Shown here: piece by piece, positions 14,701 through 27,751 of the stretch
Position numbering within the stretch: the stretch's first letter is position 1
Layout: the number at the start of each line of letters is the position of its first letter
Assembly: GCA_013397865.1 (NCBI GenBank)
Contig: VZTI01000687.1
Location: forward strand, 1,219,559-1,283,558
DNA length: 64,000 nt
Direction of reading: 5' to 3'
Origin: Struthidea cinerea
Taxonomy: Eukaryota; Chordata; Aves; Passeriformes; Corcoracidae
Program-made: the position numbers and the translations under genes
The notes under the pieces: generated by a model
What the model saw: only the letters and a program-made list of their open reading frames with translations
Told to the model about the DNA's origin: nothing
Databases searched by the model: none

Positions 14701-17700
14701 TTCCCCCTCCAAAATATGCACACAAAAAGCTTCAGTACTCCTCAGAAAGGATAATCTACTTAAATCATGTTCTCAGAGACAAAAAGAACAGTGCTCTGTA
14801 TGGATAAGGATGTCCATATAGAAATGCCAGGAACCTGAATTTAAGTTTACTTTGACATACTGTTGCTTGTGTTTAAAATGCTCCTCCCACTGAATTCAGC
14901 CTGGCATGACCATGTTAAAAAAAAGGAACTGAGAAAACCTTTAAACTTAATTGTCTCTAAAGGGATGAAAACTATGAGTGACCACATATACAAAAAAAAA
15001 AAAGTGATGCTGCTTGGCATCAGAATTTCTTGTCTAGAATTTCACAGAAATCCGACCAGGTGAATTTAGGACTTTCCAGCTGAATTCTGTTCTGGTAACT
15101 GAAATATCTTCTGTCTGTGGTCTGGGGATGGCAAATGCTCCGTGTGCTCTGCTGATTTCCATAGAGATAAACAGAGATGTGACAAGTGGGGCAGAGCTAT
15201 TGTGAGAACTCAGCGATAATGAGCTACACCTTTGCCAAATGCATGTTGCTATGCAAAGTAAGATTATCTGTATTCTCTGATCTATTGATAAAGTTAAGTT
15301 GAGATGGGAGAAGTAATGAGCCAAGGTAGCAGTAATTAAAGCTTGAGTGTCACTGCTGTAACTGATGAAATATGTAGACTTCTGGAAAAAGATTTCGCAA
15401 TGATAATATTTTTTCGTAAAGCCATGACTTAACGGTATGTTAAGTGTTATCTAAAGATGCATCAGTGAGCCTGAAGAAGATTAATGAAGTATTCAGTTGT
15501 TGCAAAACCAGAAAGTTCCATTCTGGTTGGTAAATATATTAATAGGAAGCTGAACAGTCCTGCATACGTATTTTATTCTCTTTTATTGTAAGGTGAAGAA
15601 AAATACGAAAACAAACCTTTTAATTGATCACACTATTATTTGTTTGTTGTTTAGTTAATCACCAGTGCATGTGAAGCTGTCTGCTCAGCTGACTCTTACC
15701 CAGTCGTTATTAGGCTGCCTTTAAAGAAAGGAATTTATTTTCCCTGCTGAGAACAGCAGCAAGGTTTTGGTGATCCCCATCCCAAGACGAACATAAAAAA
15801 TACATTTCACAGGGTTTTGTCTCCGGTAATAAAGGAGAGCTGTTTTGTGGCAGCTTTTTGTTGTGGGTCCAGTGGTGTATAATTTAAAGCCATCTCTGGC
15901 AGACATGTTCTTATCAGCATTTTGGAAGGTTCATCTGGTGGCTCCCTTTATTTGAGCCTGAGAGGAGGTGTAATAACACAAATGTGGCTCTGTGCCATTT
16001 TTTGGCCACATGGTAGTTAAGTTCCACAGCCATTGCAAAATCCTGATAAGAAGGAGGCAAATGCTTTTGATCTTGAAAAACATTTAATGTGTTTTATATG
16101 TATATTTTGCTTCAGGAAAGAAACCTTCCTTTTGTGGCTTACAATGCACAGATGTCTATGGTGTTAAAACCTGGGTTTAAATGCTTCTAGTTGCACTTTG
16201 AGCTTGTTATTGTGAAAGTTGTGAAACATCAGTTTTACACTAATTAAATACCTGCAAATGTTCTTTTATTTGGTTATGGAGCAATCATATCCAAACTTAA
16301 GTTTAGATTTCTGCATTTAGTTCATTAATTTTTCAACTGATGTAAATGGAAAAAAAAGTGAGAATTTATCTGATCAAAAGTTCTAAAATTGTGATCAAAC
16401 TGACTTAGTTGTTGTAAAAGCTCTGGTTCATTCACTAGGAAATCAGTCTTTTGGCCTCAGCTTTTAAATACTGGGTTTTGTTTTGTTAACAAAGTGTCCT
16501 GAATCATCTTTGTTTGTGGCTATTTTTGTATACCATGGAGAAGTCACTTCTTTCAACAAATTACATGATATATTAGGAGCAAGTTTCTTGAGAAACTCTC
16601 TGGAGCATGTTTTCCAGACAGCTATTCAGTCATGCAGTTATTTTCTTAATCTGTTTGTAGAAGTCTGGCAGCATAATTCTTGTGATTACTTAGTATTTTA
16701 TATTCTGCTTGTATCTAAAATTGAATTTTAATCCAATATTGAAAGTTTAGTTCTCTTTCTGTGGTCTTTCTCCACTGTTACCTCAGCAGTTTCCAGATGT
16801 TGCTTTCTGTGTTCTTACATGGTTTTGAAAATGCAAGAAAAACTATTTTAGAAAGCATCAGATTTATGGATGGGAATAATAAAATAGAATTTTTTGTTAC
16901 TTGCAAATATGTAGTAAATATGTATGCTTAAACAGATAGCTTTATAATGGCTGTTTTGGTTCTAGGGAGTATAAATTATAAATGCTCAGAATAGGATGAT
17001 ACATATTTTTTTTGGACTGAAGAGTAGGCCAAGAAAAAGTTTAGAGTATTGAGTATTATTAAAAATTTAACCCATTTAATTGAAAGTAACTAACCAGAGC
17101 AGAATTCCTGGCTGTCCCTGATCCTGGGCAAGGCCACATTTGCCACATTATGTAGGAGTGCATGCGCTGTCATAGTTGATGCTGATAGTTCTGGAAAACT
17201 GGTTCGTCAGCTCAGGAAAATCTAACTTAAAAAAGAAAAGTGCATTCTAGGAGTAATAAAACTTGGTTTTAAAACAGGCATTTGAATCTGAACTGTATGA
17301 AAAACGAACTAAGATTTCTGTAGTTCTATGTGCAAGAAAATGGAGTTCTTCCACTTCATCTTAGGCAGGACTGAGTATATGGAGGAGAATGGCAGAAAAG
17401 GCCTTTTTGAGCAACAGTAGATTTAAGTAGCACTTGGAAGGTGCAGTTCTTCAGTAAGGATATTTTTCAAAAATACTTCGTGATCTTTTCTAATATGCCT
17501 TCAAAACATAATTTGAAAAGCTCTGTTACTTACGAAGTAGAAGCTCAAAAATAGATTTGATATTAGCGTGGAAACTGAGGACCATGTTTGGTTGCAAAAC
17601 TCCACAAATCTTAAAAGTACAGTTTATTTAAATTGTCTTGTACCAAAGATGTGTGTTGTTCTTCCCAGCTGAAAGAAACAAGTGTTTTATGATGCATAAA

Positions 17701-20124
17701 ACCAGAATATCAATAAAGAATTGTTTATGGCTTCCTGTTTTTTATGTTGTCCCACTTAAAAAAAAAAAGAAATTTTGGCTAAGGGTTGTATTATTGTTTT
17801 ATAACAATGCTTGTGTATCACTTGGTGGCTGAGGACCTTGAAGCTGTGAGGCCACTCTCATTTACTGTGAGGCTCTGCTTGGATGGAGAAGAATGGCTTC
17901 TAAACTGAGGATGGAAAAAAGATTTATTTCCTAAGATTGTGGTGCGGCGAGTAGGGAGAGATAAATGACAACATGTACCCTTGTTTTGGAAGGAGAGCTG
18001 TGTGATTGTTTAACAATTATATCTGACATTACTTACAGCAATGTGTGGTGACAGGGCTATAGAAATGTGGCTGGAGGAAACTGCTTTGTTACTGGTTTTG
18101 CACACCTCTGCAAAAACCCCAGCAAGGATCTGAGTGTGGTTTCTGTTAACTGCAGACATAAAGGTATGTAAAATCCCTTTGCTGGAAATTTTAATTTTCA
18201 AATCTAGGTTACAAGTGATAGCAACGAGTTCTGGAGCAGGGCTGGTGGAATGTCTAGAGCACAGTGATGACATCTCATGGATCTCAACATGTGTCAGTGC
18301 AGACATATCTGAGTGAATGTATTTTTTGTATAATTAGGTTGAGATTTAGAAAAAATGGTGTTTGGAGCTGTATACTTACTTTATATGGGTTTTCATTTCT
18401 TTGAGGTTCTGAAGAAGAAAATCATCTTCTCTCTCTCTTGGACAGTGAAATGGAGTCTGAGAATCGTGTTTGACCTTGCTCTACACAGCCCTTTAACCTC
18501 TAGATGAATTATTTTGGTGAAGACATTTTTTGACTTTTTTTTTTTGTAGCTACTTCTACTTAGCATTGTGGGGCAGGGAGAGAGGACACTGACATACCTC
18601 CATTATTAGTGCTGTGAAAAAATGAGATACTCTGTGTTATCTGCCTTGTTGGTGTACAACAGCCAGCATGTGGTGGTGGGGCTCATCTCTGTGTTGCTGT
18701 GAATGGTAATTTTTATATTCTGCTCTTGAGAGTGTGCAAAGTGTCAGAATAACCAGCAACTGTGCAGTTCAGCCGTGATCAGTCTGTTCCCATCAGCTCA
18801 TGCTTAGGGGCCAAATCTACAAAAATGTCTGCACAGCCTTCTTCAAGACTAGAAAAAGACCTATTAATCTTGGTTTAGTAAAAATTACTCTCTGCTATTT
18901 AGCAAATCATACCCAAGGCTTGTGTAAGATGCATCTCTGCAGATCTGTGTTTTCATGCAAATTATCTGACGTCAGGAAACTCATTCCTTTGTGTGCATTG
19001 CAGTAAATGAGCCGTGAGTAGACGAGGACTGTCAGATGTAACCTGTAACCATGGTGGTGAAATGGAAGTTTCAAGAAAACAGAGTCAGAGGGAAATAAAA
19101 GGAAATTAAATGGAAGGAGTATGATTCTGACACAGTTTTTCCTAACCTGTTCTGCCAGGAGGCTTCCAGACCTTGTGCAGTTTTGCACAGATATAATGTG
19201 TTTCCACTGAACCCTTGAAAGAATCTTTTAAAATAGGTCAAATACAGTTTCCTTGCTTTAAAGTTACATCTCTCTCAACAATCTGTGAAACTGAAAGCAT
19301 TCTTGACAACAAACTCAGATGAGCTCCTGAAGATGTGCAGTTGTGAGGGTATGTTTCTGCATGTGGTTCTGTTGTCTGTCAGTAATTAGTGTGCTGTTTT
19401 CACATGTTTTGGGGAAGGGAATAAATCCAGAAAATTTGGAATTGTTTGCTTTTCAACAATAAGGCTATTACTTGGACAACTACAAATGTAATTTTTCTTG
19501 CTAGCTGACATTATTTTCTGTTTGAAGCTCATCACAGAGCATGTGGGATTTTTTCATTTTTTCTCTTCTTACTCTAATTATTTTGTTTAATAGATGCCTG
19601 AAATCCTTCTTTAAGACAAACTAATTTTTGCTTCTGTGTGCCCATGCAACTAATGTGAAGCAGCTTTGGTGGCTGTGATTGGATTCTGTAACTTAAGGAA
19701 GTAGAACTTTACCTTCATCAAGGTTACTTCATGTTAGTTTCATATTTACTCTTAGATATAAATGTGGGTTGATCTTCATATGTACATCTGCAAGTTTTCC
19801 TTTATTTGGGCAAAAGTGTGTTGATAATCTAGATGAAATGGCTTTGTGAATTAAGAGTTTCACCTGCTGTATGTTTGCAGTGCAACTATGATTTAGCAAA
19901 ATGAAAACTTTGCTAGTTACATTCCTGATATAACCCTGCAGTGGGGACCTAGTCTTATATCTTATCTTACATTACTTTGTTGCTAGTCAGGATAGAAAAT
20001 AAAACCACAACTGTGATGTGATCAAGGATGAGTAAAGGGAAAAGTCGTTCTTCCCGTGAGAAATGTAACATGCCTTTGTCACTGGCAATAACTTCCCACT
20101 GGGATGTTCTGAGCATGCATGAGA

Positions 20125-20162
20125 AGTGCCTTTTTACTGAACAGTGCCTTTTTACTGAACAG
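20125..20162. repeat. 18-bp perfect tandem duplication
   Basis: The unit AGTGCCTTTTTACTGAAC occurs twice back to back, followed by AG that begins a third unit. This looks like a small recent slippage duplication in non-coding DNA. Confidence 0.9.
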
Positions 20163-20333
20163 TTTTCTCTGGTTTGCAGCTGTGTAAAGGTCCTTTCTGC
20201 CCTGAGCTCAAGCCAAACTTCAGTTTCAATTCTTAGCCTTGAAGATCACCTTGTGTGTGACTTCAGAATGACAGGGATGCTGCATCTCGGAGCTGGGCCG
20301 CCTTTGGCAAATGTGATTCCAAGCCGGGTTCTG

Positions 20334-20347
20334 GTGTCCATAGCAAC
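20334..20347 (+). promoter_or_regulatory. Candidate RFX X-box
   Basis: GTGTCCATAGCAAC matches the X-box consensus GTNRCCATRGYAAC at 13 of 14 positions (T instead of purine at position 4). It sits in a locally GC-richer stretch (about 20280-20400, with CCGGG and CCCGGG) about 2.5 kb upstream of the first coding exon. It could be an intronic enhancer or a minor promoter element, but a chance match is possible. Confidence 0.35.
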
Positions 20348-21002
20348 CTGTGGGAGAGGGAGGAGAGCCTGGACCCGGGCTGGACACACATGCGGATAGG
20401 AATTGGGAATTTCTAAGTGATACAAGTATTTAAGGCTGAAGAAAGTCAGACCTGAGATGAGAGGAAACAGTGAATTGTCATAAATGGAAAATAGCTTGAA
20501 GCATGTATGCTTAATAGAGCATACGCACTGTAAAAGACCTGAAACGACACCCCAAAGCTGTAACAAAATGATGGTGAAAATTACTGTTTCCCATTTCCCT
20601 TTGTGTGATGGTATATAGAGCAGATAAGAGTGTTTCCCTGCTACTGTGCCTTCCATTAGCTCATACAAAACATTTGTGCATCTCTTATTTTGTATCCTTA
20701 AGTATATATATATTGCATAATCTCACATTGTATTTATCTTCCTCTCTCCCTCATCTCCCTCGAGTTCCTTATTTTATTCACTGGATAGACTTGGTTTTGA
20801 ATATGTGTTGCAGGAGGCAGAATGACTCCAGAAGTTCCTGATTCAAAAATCACTTAATATGTGGTTTATATTTTTATTATTCTATTCCTGTGTTCTTCCT
20901 TGGCCATTCTAGTGATATCTGCTAGTAGCCACAGATAAAATAGTGGCCCAGATGGAGCTCTGGTCTCATGCGGTGGTCACCTCTGTGTACTAGTGATGAT
21001 TT

Positions 21003-21018
21003 GGGGGGGGGGGNNNNN
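21003..21018. other. G-run followed by 5-N assembly gap
   Basis: Eleven G residues (21003-21013) run directly into NNNNN (21014-21018). The gap length is probably nominal. A long G tract is a typical place for sequencing to fail, so real GC-rich sequence may be missing here. Confidence 0.95.
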
Positions 21019-22869
21019 CGCTTTTAAAAGCAGAGGAAAGACTCTGGTAATTCTGTATTCAGAGAACGGTTTCAACAGTATATGGTAGGTTTAAAAAAAT
21101 GAAGCCACACATGAAGGAGAAAACAAATTTTAAGAGCTGGTTAGAGATCCTTTGATTAGGTATGTTCAAGGGATGCAACCAGATTTTTCCAGAACTAAAT
21201 TTAATGTGTGATCATAGCGTGAGCTGAGAATTTTTTTTTTAAACAAAAATGGGCTATATCTATATGTCAGATGTTGCTTCCCTGGAAGATATTTGCTGTG
21301 TGCTGTTGGTTGTATAGAGGCTGGTTCATCTGGTCTTCACTGGCTATTACCTTCTTAGCAGCACCTTGAAAGAAATTATTTTTCATGAAGAAAACAAACT
21401 TAGTGCAATGTTGATGCATGTTCTCAAGTGTTTTGCTTTATGGACAATGTTTAGTGCATATCCTTTAGACCAGTGGACATCATACTGTGTAAGTGTTGAT
21501 TTTTAAATTTCATGAAATAGTATTTCTAAATACTCTTGGGCATTTTGTGATTTTTTTTTTTAAAGCAGTCTGTTGCTGTCAGGTAAATAGGAAATGACAT
21601 CCCTTCATTTTGTGATGTTCCTCCACCTCTGTTTTTTTTCTCCCAAGAACATCCTGGCTGTTTCCTCAGTGTAAATTGAATGTATTGTGAAGTATAGCCT
21701 GTGACTAATCGCCTCTTGCTGTCTCTGCTCATTAACTGTCTGATGGTGATGTGGTTGCACCACTTTCTACACATGGCCTCAAGGATATGGCATGGTGACA
21801 CCCAGATTAAAATATGCAAGGCTTGACTTCAGAAGATGTTTTGGGTGGGAAAGTTAGAGAGGTTATCAGACAATACTGTGGCTGGTTTTGCCCCTTTGAA
21901 TGAGTATTAGGTGGTAATAAGATAAATAAGTTGTATTTATTTCATGTTTATACATTCTAGTATACACTTGATGTTCTAGAAGCCATTTATTTTAACTTGT
22001 TCTCCAGTTTTCTTCAACTAATATTATCCTACAATTCAAGCAGTATGTCTGGAATATGGCTTAGCATTTTTTTTTACTGAAAATACGTTTGAAGTTTGTT
22101 AAATATCAGGCAGCTCAGTGCAGAGTTAAATGTGGTGGCACACTGGCTTTTCAAGTTTCCTGCACATTTATCTTGGTGAGCAATATAACAATGAAACAGA
22201 TGCTGGGCTGCAAATGGGTATGGGCAGATGTGGCACTTAGGGGTTATTGGAGAGAGAGGAACTGTGTCAGGTCTCAGGTCTTTGTTGGTGTCTTGGTAAC
22301 CATGAAATAGTTTTGTTGCAAAACTGTTTTCTATGATCTCTTTCAAGTAGAGAGATTCCTTCTTTCCTTCTCCCTCTTGTTTCCCAGTGGAACCCCAAGT
22401 ATTGTCTCACAAAATGAGAGGTAATTTGTCTTAGGAACAGAAACTTGATATTCTCATGGCTTTTTTTGTTAATTTTGTGATAATTTTACAAGAGAAACAG
22501 GAAACACAAAGTGTTTCTTTATAAGGTTTCCTAAAATATTGAATGGAGTTTACCAAAACTTGATAAATATGTGAAATCTCAGATAACTAAAGGCCTAAAG
22601 CTTAGGGTGATGAGCACCACCCCTTTGACAGTTATATTTTTAAGGCGTTCGATTGAATGTGTGTGAAATTATTGGTCATTTGAAGTCTGTGGTTTATAGG
22701 TAGAATGCAGCAAACCAGTTGGAGTTCAACTGGAAGAGAGTGTGTAGTATAATACTTCACTAATGAAAATACTTGATTTGTCACTGAAATTTCATGGTGG
22801 ATGTGTTTTTTGTGTCTACAGGTTTTTAATGATTCTTCCATTTTAGTAATTGCATTTTTTTTTTTTTAG

Positions 22870-23013
22870 GTGCTTATAAGAAGAAGTAGGAACTGTTTCT
22901 CAAGCTGAAGACAAAGTAAAAGAAAACTGTATCATGTGTTAGAACACTGAAGAGGGACATTTCTTGGATTAGTTTATTTCTGGATTGCTAAGCAAAAGAA
23001 AGAAGAGGCAAAA
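22870..23013 (+). other. MEF2A: 5' untranslated part of first coding exon
   Basis: The exon opens after a long T tract and AG (22868-22869). The 144 nt before the ATG contain an in-frame TGA at 22948-22950, so translation cannot extend further upstream in this frame. They also contain one upstream ATG that opens a two-codon reading frame (22934-22942). The 5' exon border is inferred from the acceptor signal alone. Upstream exons that splice to it are not identified. Confidence 0.75.
22934..22942 (+). promoter_or_regulatory. Minimal upstream ORF in the MEF2A leader (Met-Cys-stop)
   Basis: ATG TGT TAG lies 71 nt before the MEF2A start codon, in a different frame. The ATG context has a pyrimidine at -3 (T) and T at +4, which is weak, so most ribosomes would be expected to scan past it. 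Very short upstream ORFs can still reduce translation of the main frame. Any role here is an inference. Confidence 0.5.
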
Positions 23014-23067
23014 ATGGGGAGAAAGAAAATACAGATCACGAGAATAATGGATGAACGGAATAGGCAG
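23014..23067 (+). CDS. MEF2A: MEF2A coding exon 1: start of the MADS box (residues 1-18)
   Basis: This exon encodes MGRKKIQITRIMDERNRQ, the invariant N-terminus of MEF2 proteins. It forms the start of the MADS-box DNA-binding helix, whose basic residues contact the A/T-rich MEF2 site. The ATG has A at -3 and G at +4, a strong Kozak context, and is the first in-frame ATG after the TGA at 22948. The donor GTGAGT follows at 23068. The exon ends in phase 0 after Gln18, the conserved position of this intron in vertebrate MEF2 genes. It joins 27548 across a 4.5 kb intron. These first 18 residues are shared by several MEF2 paralogues, so assignment to MEF2A rests on the downstream exons. Confidence 0.97.
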
Positions 23068-26000
23068 GTGAGTAACAAGGAGTCTGCATGAACAGGTCCA
23101 TCAGTAATCTTAAAAATTAATGGAAGGTTTGAATACATTCATCCTAATTCATTGTTCTAAAGCTGAGCTTTGTCTTTATATATCTACAGATGCCCTTGCC
23201 AGAATATGAATAAGAAACCTCAATGATTTTATGACTGTTTGAGGAAAAAATTTATAAGTAATAACTATTACTACTTTAAATCAAATTTAAAGTTGTTGTT
23301 CCTATTTAAATGGTACTCTAGCCTGTACTACCAGTAGACTGGAGGGGTGTTTTAAAACATGCACATCACTTTATCTGATAACTGCTAGGAACACTTACTA
23401 CTGAAGACAGAGAAAGGATGAGAAATTCAGGAAGGATCTAGTAAAAGTATTTGCTGCAGCACTTTGACAGAGGAGTTTGAGGTAGCTGTGGGCAGTATCT
23501 ACAGTGCTTTGGATACAATAACAAATTTTGTTAACATTCTATTTAAAAGCATCAATTTCTGTTTCCTGTAAGAGCTGTTTGCTACAACGATCTTTGAAAA
23601 TTGTCAGTTAGAAGGGAAGAGTACTCAAAATGAACGTTTTGGGGAAAGCTGCTCACTGGGCTGCTTGTGCCCTGTGAACTTGAAAAGTACCAAAAGTTGA
23701 TGACTCTTGCAGTTTCCTATTAATTGCTAAATTGCTACATGAGATAAAAAATAAAATTTTTATTGGATACTGAAATAAATAGTGGGATAACTGGAAACTA
23801 TCATTTTTAAGGCAAATTACTCCAGGAATGATTTAAGATCTTTAAGAACAGTGCTGGTGGCTGAGGCCAAAGATGCCGCTGGGCCGACGTCTTTTGTCCG
23901 GTGATGGTCATGAGCAAATACGTGTGGGCTGGAGATGCACATGTTACACGACCCTGTAATCCTCTTCCAGCTTTTAACTATTCTTAGCTCAGGGATTTCC
24001 TGAGCTGGATGTGGTTTCCGTATATTTAGTAACCATTAATGGATTTTTTTGTTTGTTTTCCCTGCCCCCCACCAGTGAAGTTGTTCAGTTATCCTTTGAG
24101 CCCTTATAACGTTGCAGCGTTTACAACATCTTTTGTCTAGAATTTCCTATAAGTCTGTTGCCTGTTGTTTCAAGAAACACCATTTTATTTACCCTTTGTC
24201 ATGGTTCTGCCAATTACTTAGCTCTTGTATGGAAGAGGCAACAGTGATTCCCTATCTAGAGTCTGTCCACATTTGCTTATTTTCTCCTAAGATAAGTTTT
24301 TCAGGCTGTAGCTGCCTTCCTTACTTAGTTGTTTTAATACAAAATTTGTTCCACACCTCTTGCTACTTCTCCCTGAACCTTCTGGAGTACTGCTACATTA
24401 CTTTTGGTGGCCAAAGGACCCAGAATTCGGGATACAGGCAAAACATGGACTTATATAGTGGTGTACTGCTGCTTTGTTCTGTTCCCTTCCTGCTGTTTGA
24501 TTTCCTTTTTCAACTTCTGAGCACCAGCTTGACATTGGGGTAGTGTCAGAATTCCATGGGACTCTCTTGCTGCTGACACATCAGCTCAGAGCCCATTGTT
24601 TTGTTGGTGAAATCAAGATTGTTTTTCTCCCTGTATCACTTTAAAGCAATGTAAACTCTGAGAAGTCTATATATAGCAGGAAAAGTATTATTGGAGTTTG
24701 GGAGAAAGCCAAGTATTGTGTTTGAACAGCTTTAATCACCCAGTGACTTTATGTTTGATGTAGATAAATGTCTTAAGTACACGTAGTAAAAGTAGATGAA
24801 TTAATAACTTCAGTTCTTTTCAGATCTTGCTGTACAACTTAATGCACACGTAAGAGGTGGAAATTGATCCCCCTTATCCCTTTTTTTTTAATGAATCTGG
24901 ATTAAGTTGGGCAACCTTGGTTTTGTTCTGCTTGAGATACAAATAGCATTATACTTCTACCCTGACTTTGGTGAGGTGCTTTTTTTCTTTCAGGAGGAAT
25001 TGTTTTTTTTTCTTTTGAATCTCCATCCCATTGTTCAGTTTGAAACAATGGAGAGGAAGAGAATCAGTGCGTTTGTATCAGATTTTAGACCACTTACACC
25101 ATTGCTGTGACTGAAGCAAAACAGGGAGATTAAATTCTAGGTTTTGTTTCTGGCAGGTTTTTGGCTAGCACCTTTTTGGGCTATTTAGTGACGCGGAAGA
25201 GGATTTAAGCTCTAACTTAAAAGTAGGATTAGGCTTGCCTTATCCTTTTTGTGTGGAAACTCAGATGGAAACACACTGCATCTTTTTTTTAAAAGGTTTT
25301 AGAGAGATTAAATAGTTTTTGTTAGTGAAATCTTATTTTTTATATGTAGTGGTATCGATGGCCTTTATCCCCACTGGTGTCCTGTGGTTTTGGTAGCCAG
25401 TATATAGAATTTTAACACATTAGAATGCCCTGATGCACTGGGCATTTATAAGATAATTACTTTGAGATGTTTTTTCATTGACCCAGATAAGGAGGGCATT
25501 TAGGGTTTGTTGTGCTGAACAGAAAGTGTAGTTCGGTGGTGTCCTGTCATTTTTTCTGTGGCCTGTATAGCTGGTGAGCAGGCCACTCATGGACATGCCT
25601 ATGATGTCCCGGTTGGATGTTTAGTTTGAGGTTTAGGTGTTTTTCTTTGAAAATATGAGTAGAATGGGACAGAACTCTGCCTGCAGAGCAAGTTCATGTA
25701 GCTGGTGTGGGAAGAAAAACTACTGTTTTGTCAGAAGCATTTCATTTCTGAGGGGATTGTATGTGAGCTCAAAACAGAATATATAGACCATTCCTCGGGG
25801 GATAACGATTGTCATGAGACTGTCATTGTATTATTAATTAAGCAGCCTTATCTGCTTGAATGAGCTGTAGGACATTTATCTTCATTAAGCTGAAGAGATT
25901 CCAGTGCAGTAAATTAGATATCAAAGGAGCTCAATCTTGCTGCCTTTGCTGTCTCCTCCTCACCCATTTTTTTTGCTAAGCAATGTTAAAATAGTGCTGG

Positions 26001-27547
26001 GGAAATAATTTACCTGCAATAAAGAGACATATTTTTGGGTTTGGTGTGGTCCTAAATGGAAGGCAAAAAAAGGAGAAATTTACAGAACTAAGCCTGCTTT
26101 TGGAGTTCTGAAATGAAAACCAAGTTTAAAATAATCTATGTGCATTAATGAGCTTGGAGTGCTGTGGTAGAGGAGTTTGTGCTAAGCACTGTTCAAGCAC
26201 CAAGTGAGAAGTTGATGCCAGCTGAGAATCTCACACATGAAGCAGCCTTACAAGAGGTGAGAAAGATAAAGTTTCAGTAAAGAAACTAAGAGCCCTTGTC
26301 CAGGATCCTACTGGTCCTCAGTGGCAGTGAACCTTCATTCTTTTGTCAGAGGACTTCTCCAGGCGACACAGCACACACACATCTTGTTTACGATGTCTTT
26401 TTCCTGACAAACACTAACCAGTAGTACCTCTCTATACCTGCTCATACTCAGGAAATAACCTTGTAAGTGTCAGAAGAACAACAGCTGTATTTGTGCATCC
26501 TCTGAGACTGTGTGTGTGGTGGGAAGAATAGGATATATTTTGTGTTATTGATCGTATTTAAAAAGTAACACGTTTGAGATAATCACCTCTGGAGAAAAAA
26601 AGCCTTCAGGTGTGTGTACACAGAAGAAGTTTCCCATCCATTTTCCCAAAACTTGACGTACAGCTCGTTAGTTAAACTATAGAAACCCAGAAAACAGGTT
26701 TGATTGTTTCTTGTGTCTTACTTCATTCCTGTCCTGCAAAAGCCTCTTGACTGTTGTCTGTGGAACGTGGGGCATGTGGATCACTCATCTGTCACAGAGG
26801 CTTATGCTTGGAATTGTAATAGGGGGGTGTCAAATACATTGACACTTTTATATGCTTAGCTGCTGTCTTGTGAAAGGAATAATTAAAAAAAAAAATTTTT
26901 TTTTGGTCATTACTGATGGTAACTTTTAAAACTGTTTCCTCCTTCCCCAATGGGCAAATGCTCCTGTGTGATGGTCTGTAATGGATTTGTTTCCCCACAG
27001 CAGTTCTAACTTGACAGAACAATTGTTTTGTGATGTTTCCAAGTGGCAGAAAACAAGTCAAATTATATATGAATCTGATTAGATGACTTAATAGCAACAA
27101 AATAGCAATATTTCATAGCTTTGCATAATTAGTAGTCATAGTGCATAGTAACAGTGTTACTTCCATTGATTGTTCTGTTTTCATTGATTTTATTAGAATT
27201 ACAATTGTAAGTACCACAGAAGAAAATAATGTGATACCTGGAAAGTCAAAGTCTGTTGAGCAGAGGAAATAAAGCTAAATTATCTTATTCTAACTAAAAC
27301 TCTTAACTAAAATTTAACTCTCCTTGGTAGTTATTTACCAGTGGAAGAGTTGGGGGTATGTAATTGTTTAACTTAGTCTAATAGAGAGCAATGGGACCAG
27401 ATATTATAGGTAGTTCTTGTGTTAAGCTGCGTATTACAGTAGGAATAAATAGTGTAGGCTCAATTGGTGTATTCCTTGATTATTTTCCTTCAAACCCTTG
27501 TCATGTGTTTTAAAAAAATAAATCAATCATTATTCTTTCTTCTCTAG
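23068..27547 (+). other. MEF2A: Intron between MADS-box exons
   Basis: This 4480-nt intron has donor GTGAGT and acceptor TTCTCTAG. It is AT-rich with several T-runs. A 143-codon open frame at 24112-24543 shows no recognisable domain and no splice context, and is treated as chance. No other element stands out. Confidence 0.9.
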
Positions 27548-27751
27548 GTCACCTTTACAAAGAGGAAGTTTGGATTAATGAAGAAGGCCTATGAGTTGAG
27601 TGTGCTCTGTGACTGTGAAATAGCACTCATCATTTTTAACAGCTCTAACAAACTCTTTCAGTATGCCAGCACTGACATGGACAAAGTTCTACTAAAATAC
27701 ACAGAATACAACGAGCCCCACGAAAGCAGAACCAACTCAGATATCGTTGAG
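27548..27751 (+). CDS. MEF2A: MEF2A coding exon 2: rest of MADS box and MEF2 domain (residues 19-86)
   Basis: This 204-nt exon encodes 68 residues, VTFTKRKFGLMKKAYELSVL through ESRTNSDIVE. Residues 19-57 complete the MADS box (DNA binding and dimerisation). Residues 58-86 form the MEF2-specific domain (STDMDKVLLKYTEYNEPHES), which stabilises dimers and binds cofactors such as class IIa histone deacetylases, Cabin1 and p300. In the MEF2 family this surface lets one protein act as repressor or activator. The translated exon appears identical to the mammalian MEF2A sequence as I recall it, as expected for this extremely conserved domain. The acceptor is TCTCTAG and the donor is GTAACA at 27752, both borders phase 0. 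The weak donor (A at +4 and C at +5 instead of AG) is notable for a constitutive exon. Confidence 0.98.

Larger units (their letters stand above)
1..22869. other. Non-coding: upstream region or 5'-UTR intron of MEF2A
   Basis: No recognisable protein-coding exon, tRNA or rRNA is seen in this AT-rich 22.9 kb. It ends in a T-rich tract and AG at 22868-22869, the acceptor of the first coding exon, so at least its right part is intron. No CpG island suited to the main MEF2A promoter is present, which suggests the principal first exon lies to the left of the window. Small items of note are a T-run near 200-230, a 36-nt hairpin at 2710-2745, an 18-bp tandem duplication at 20125-20162, an RFX X-box-like sequence at 20334-20347 and an assembly gap at 21014-21018. 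Untranslated exons cannot be recognised from sequence alone, so one could be hidden here. Confidence 0.7.

Noticed and set aside
24112..24543. 143-codon open frame on the + strand inside the first coding intron
   Set aside because: Hydrophobic, Cys/Leu/Phe-rich translation with no recognisable domain, no codon bias and no splice support. One frame of this length is expected in 64 kb read in six frames.
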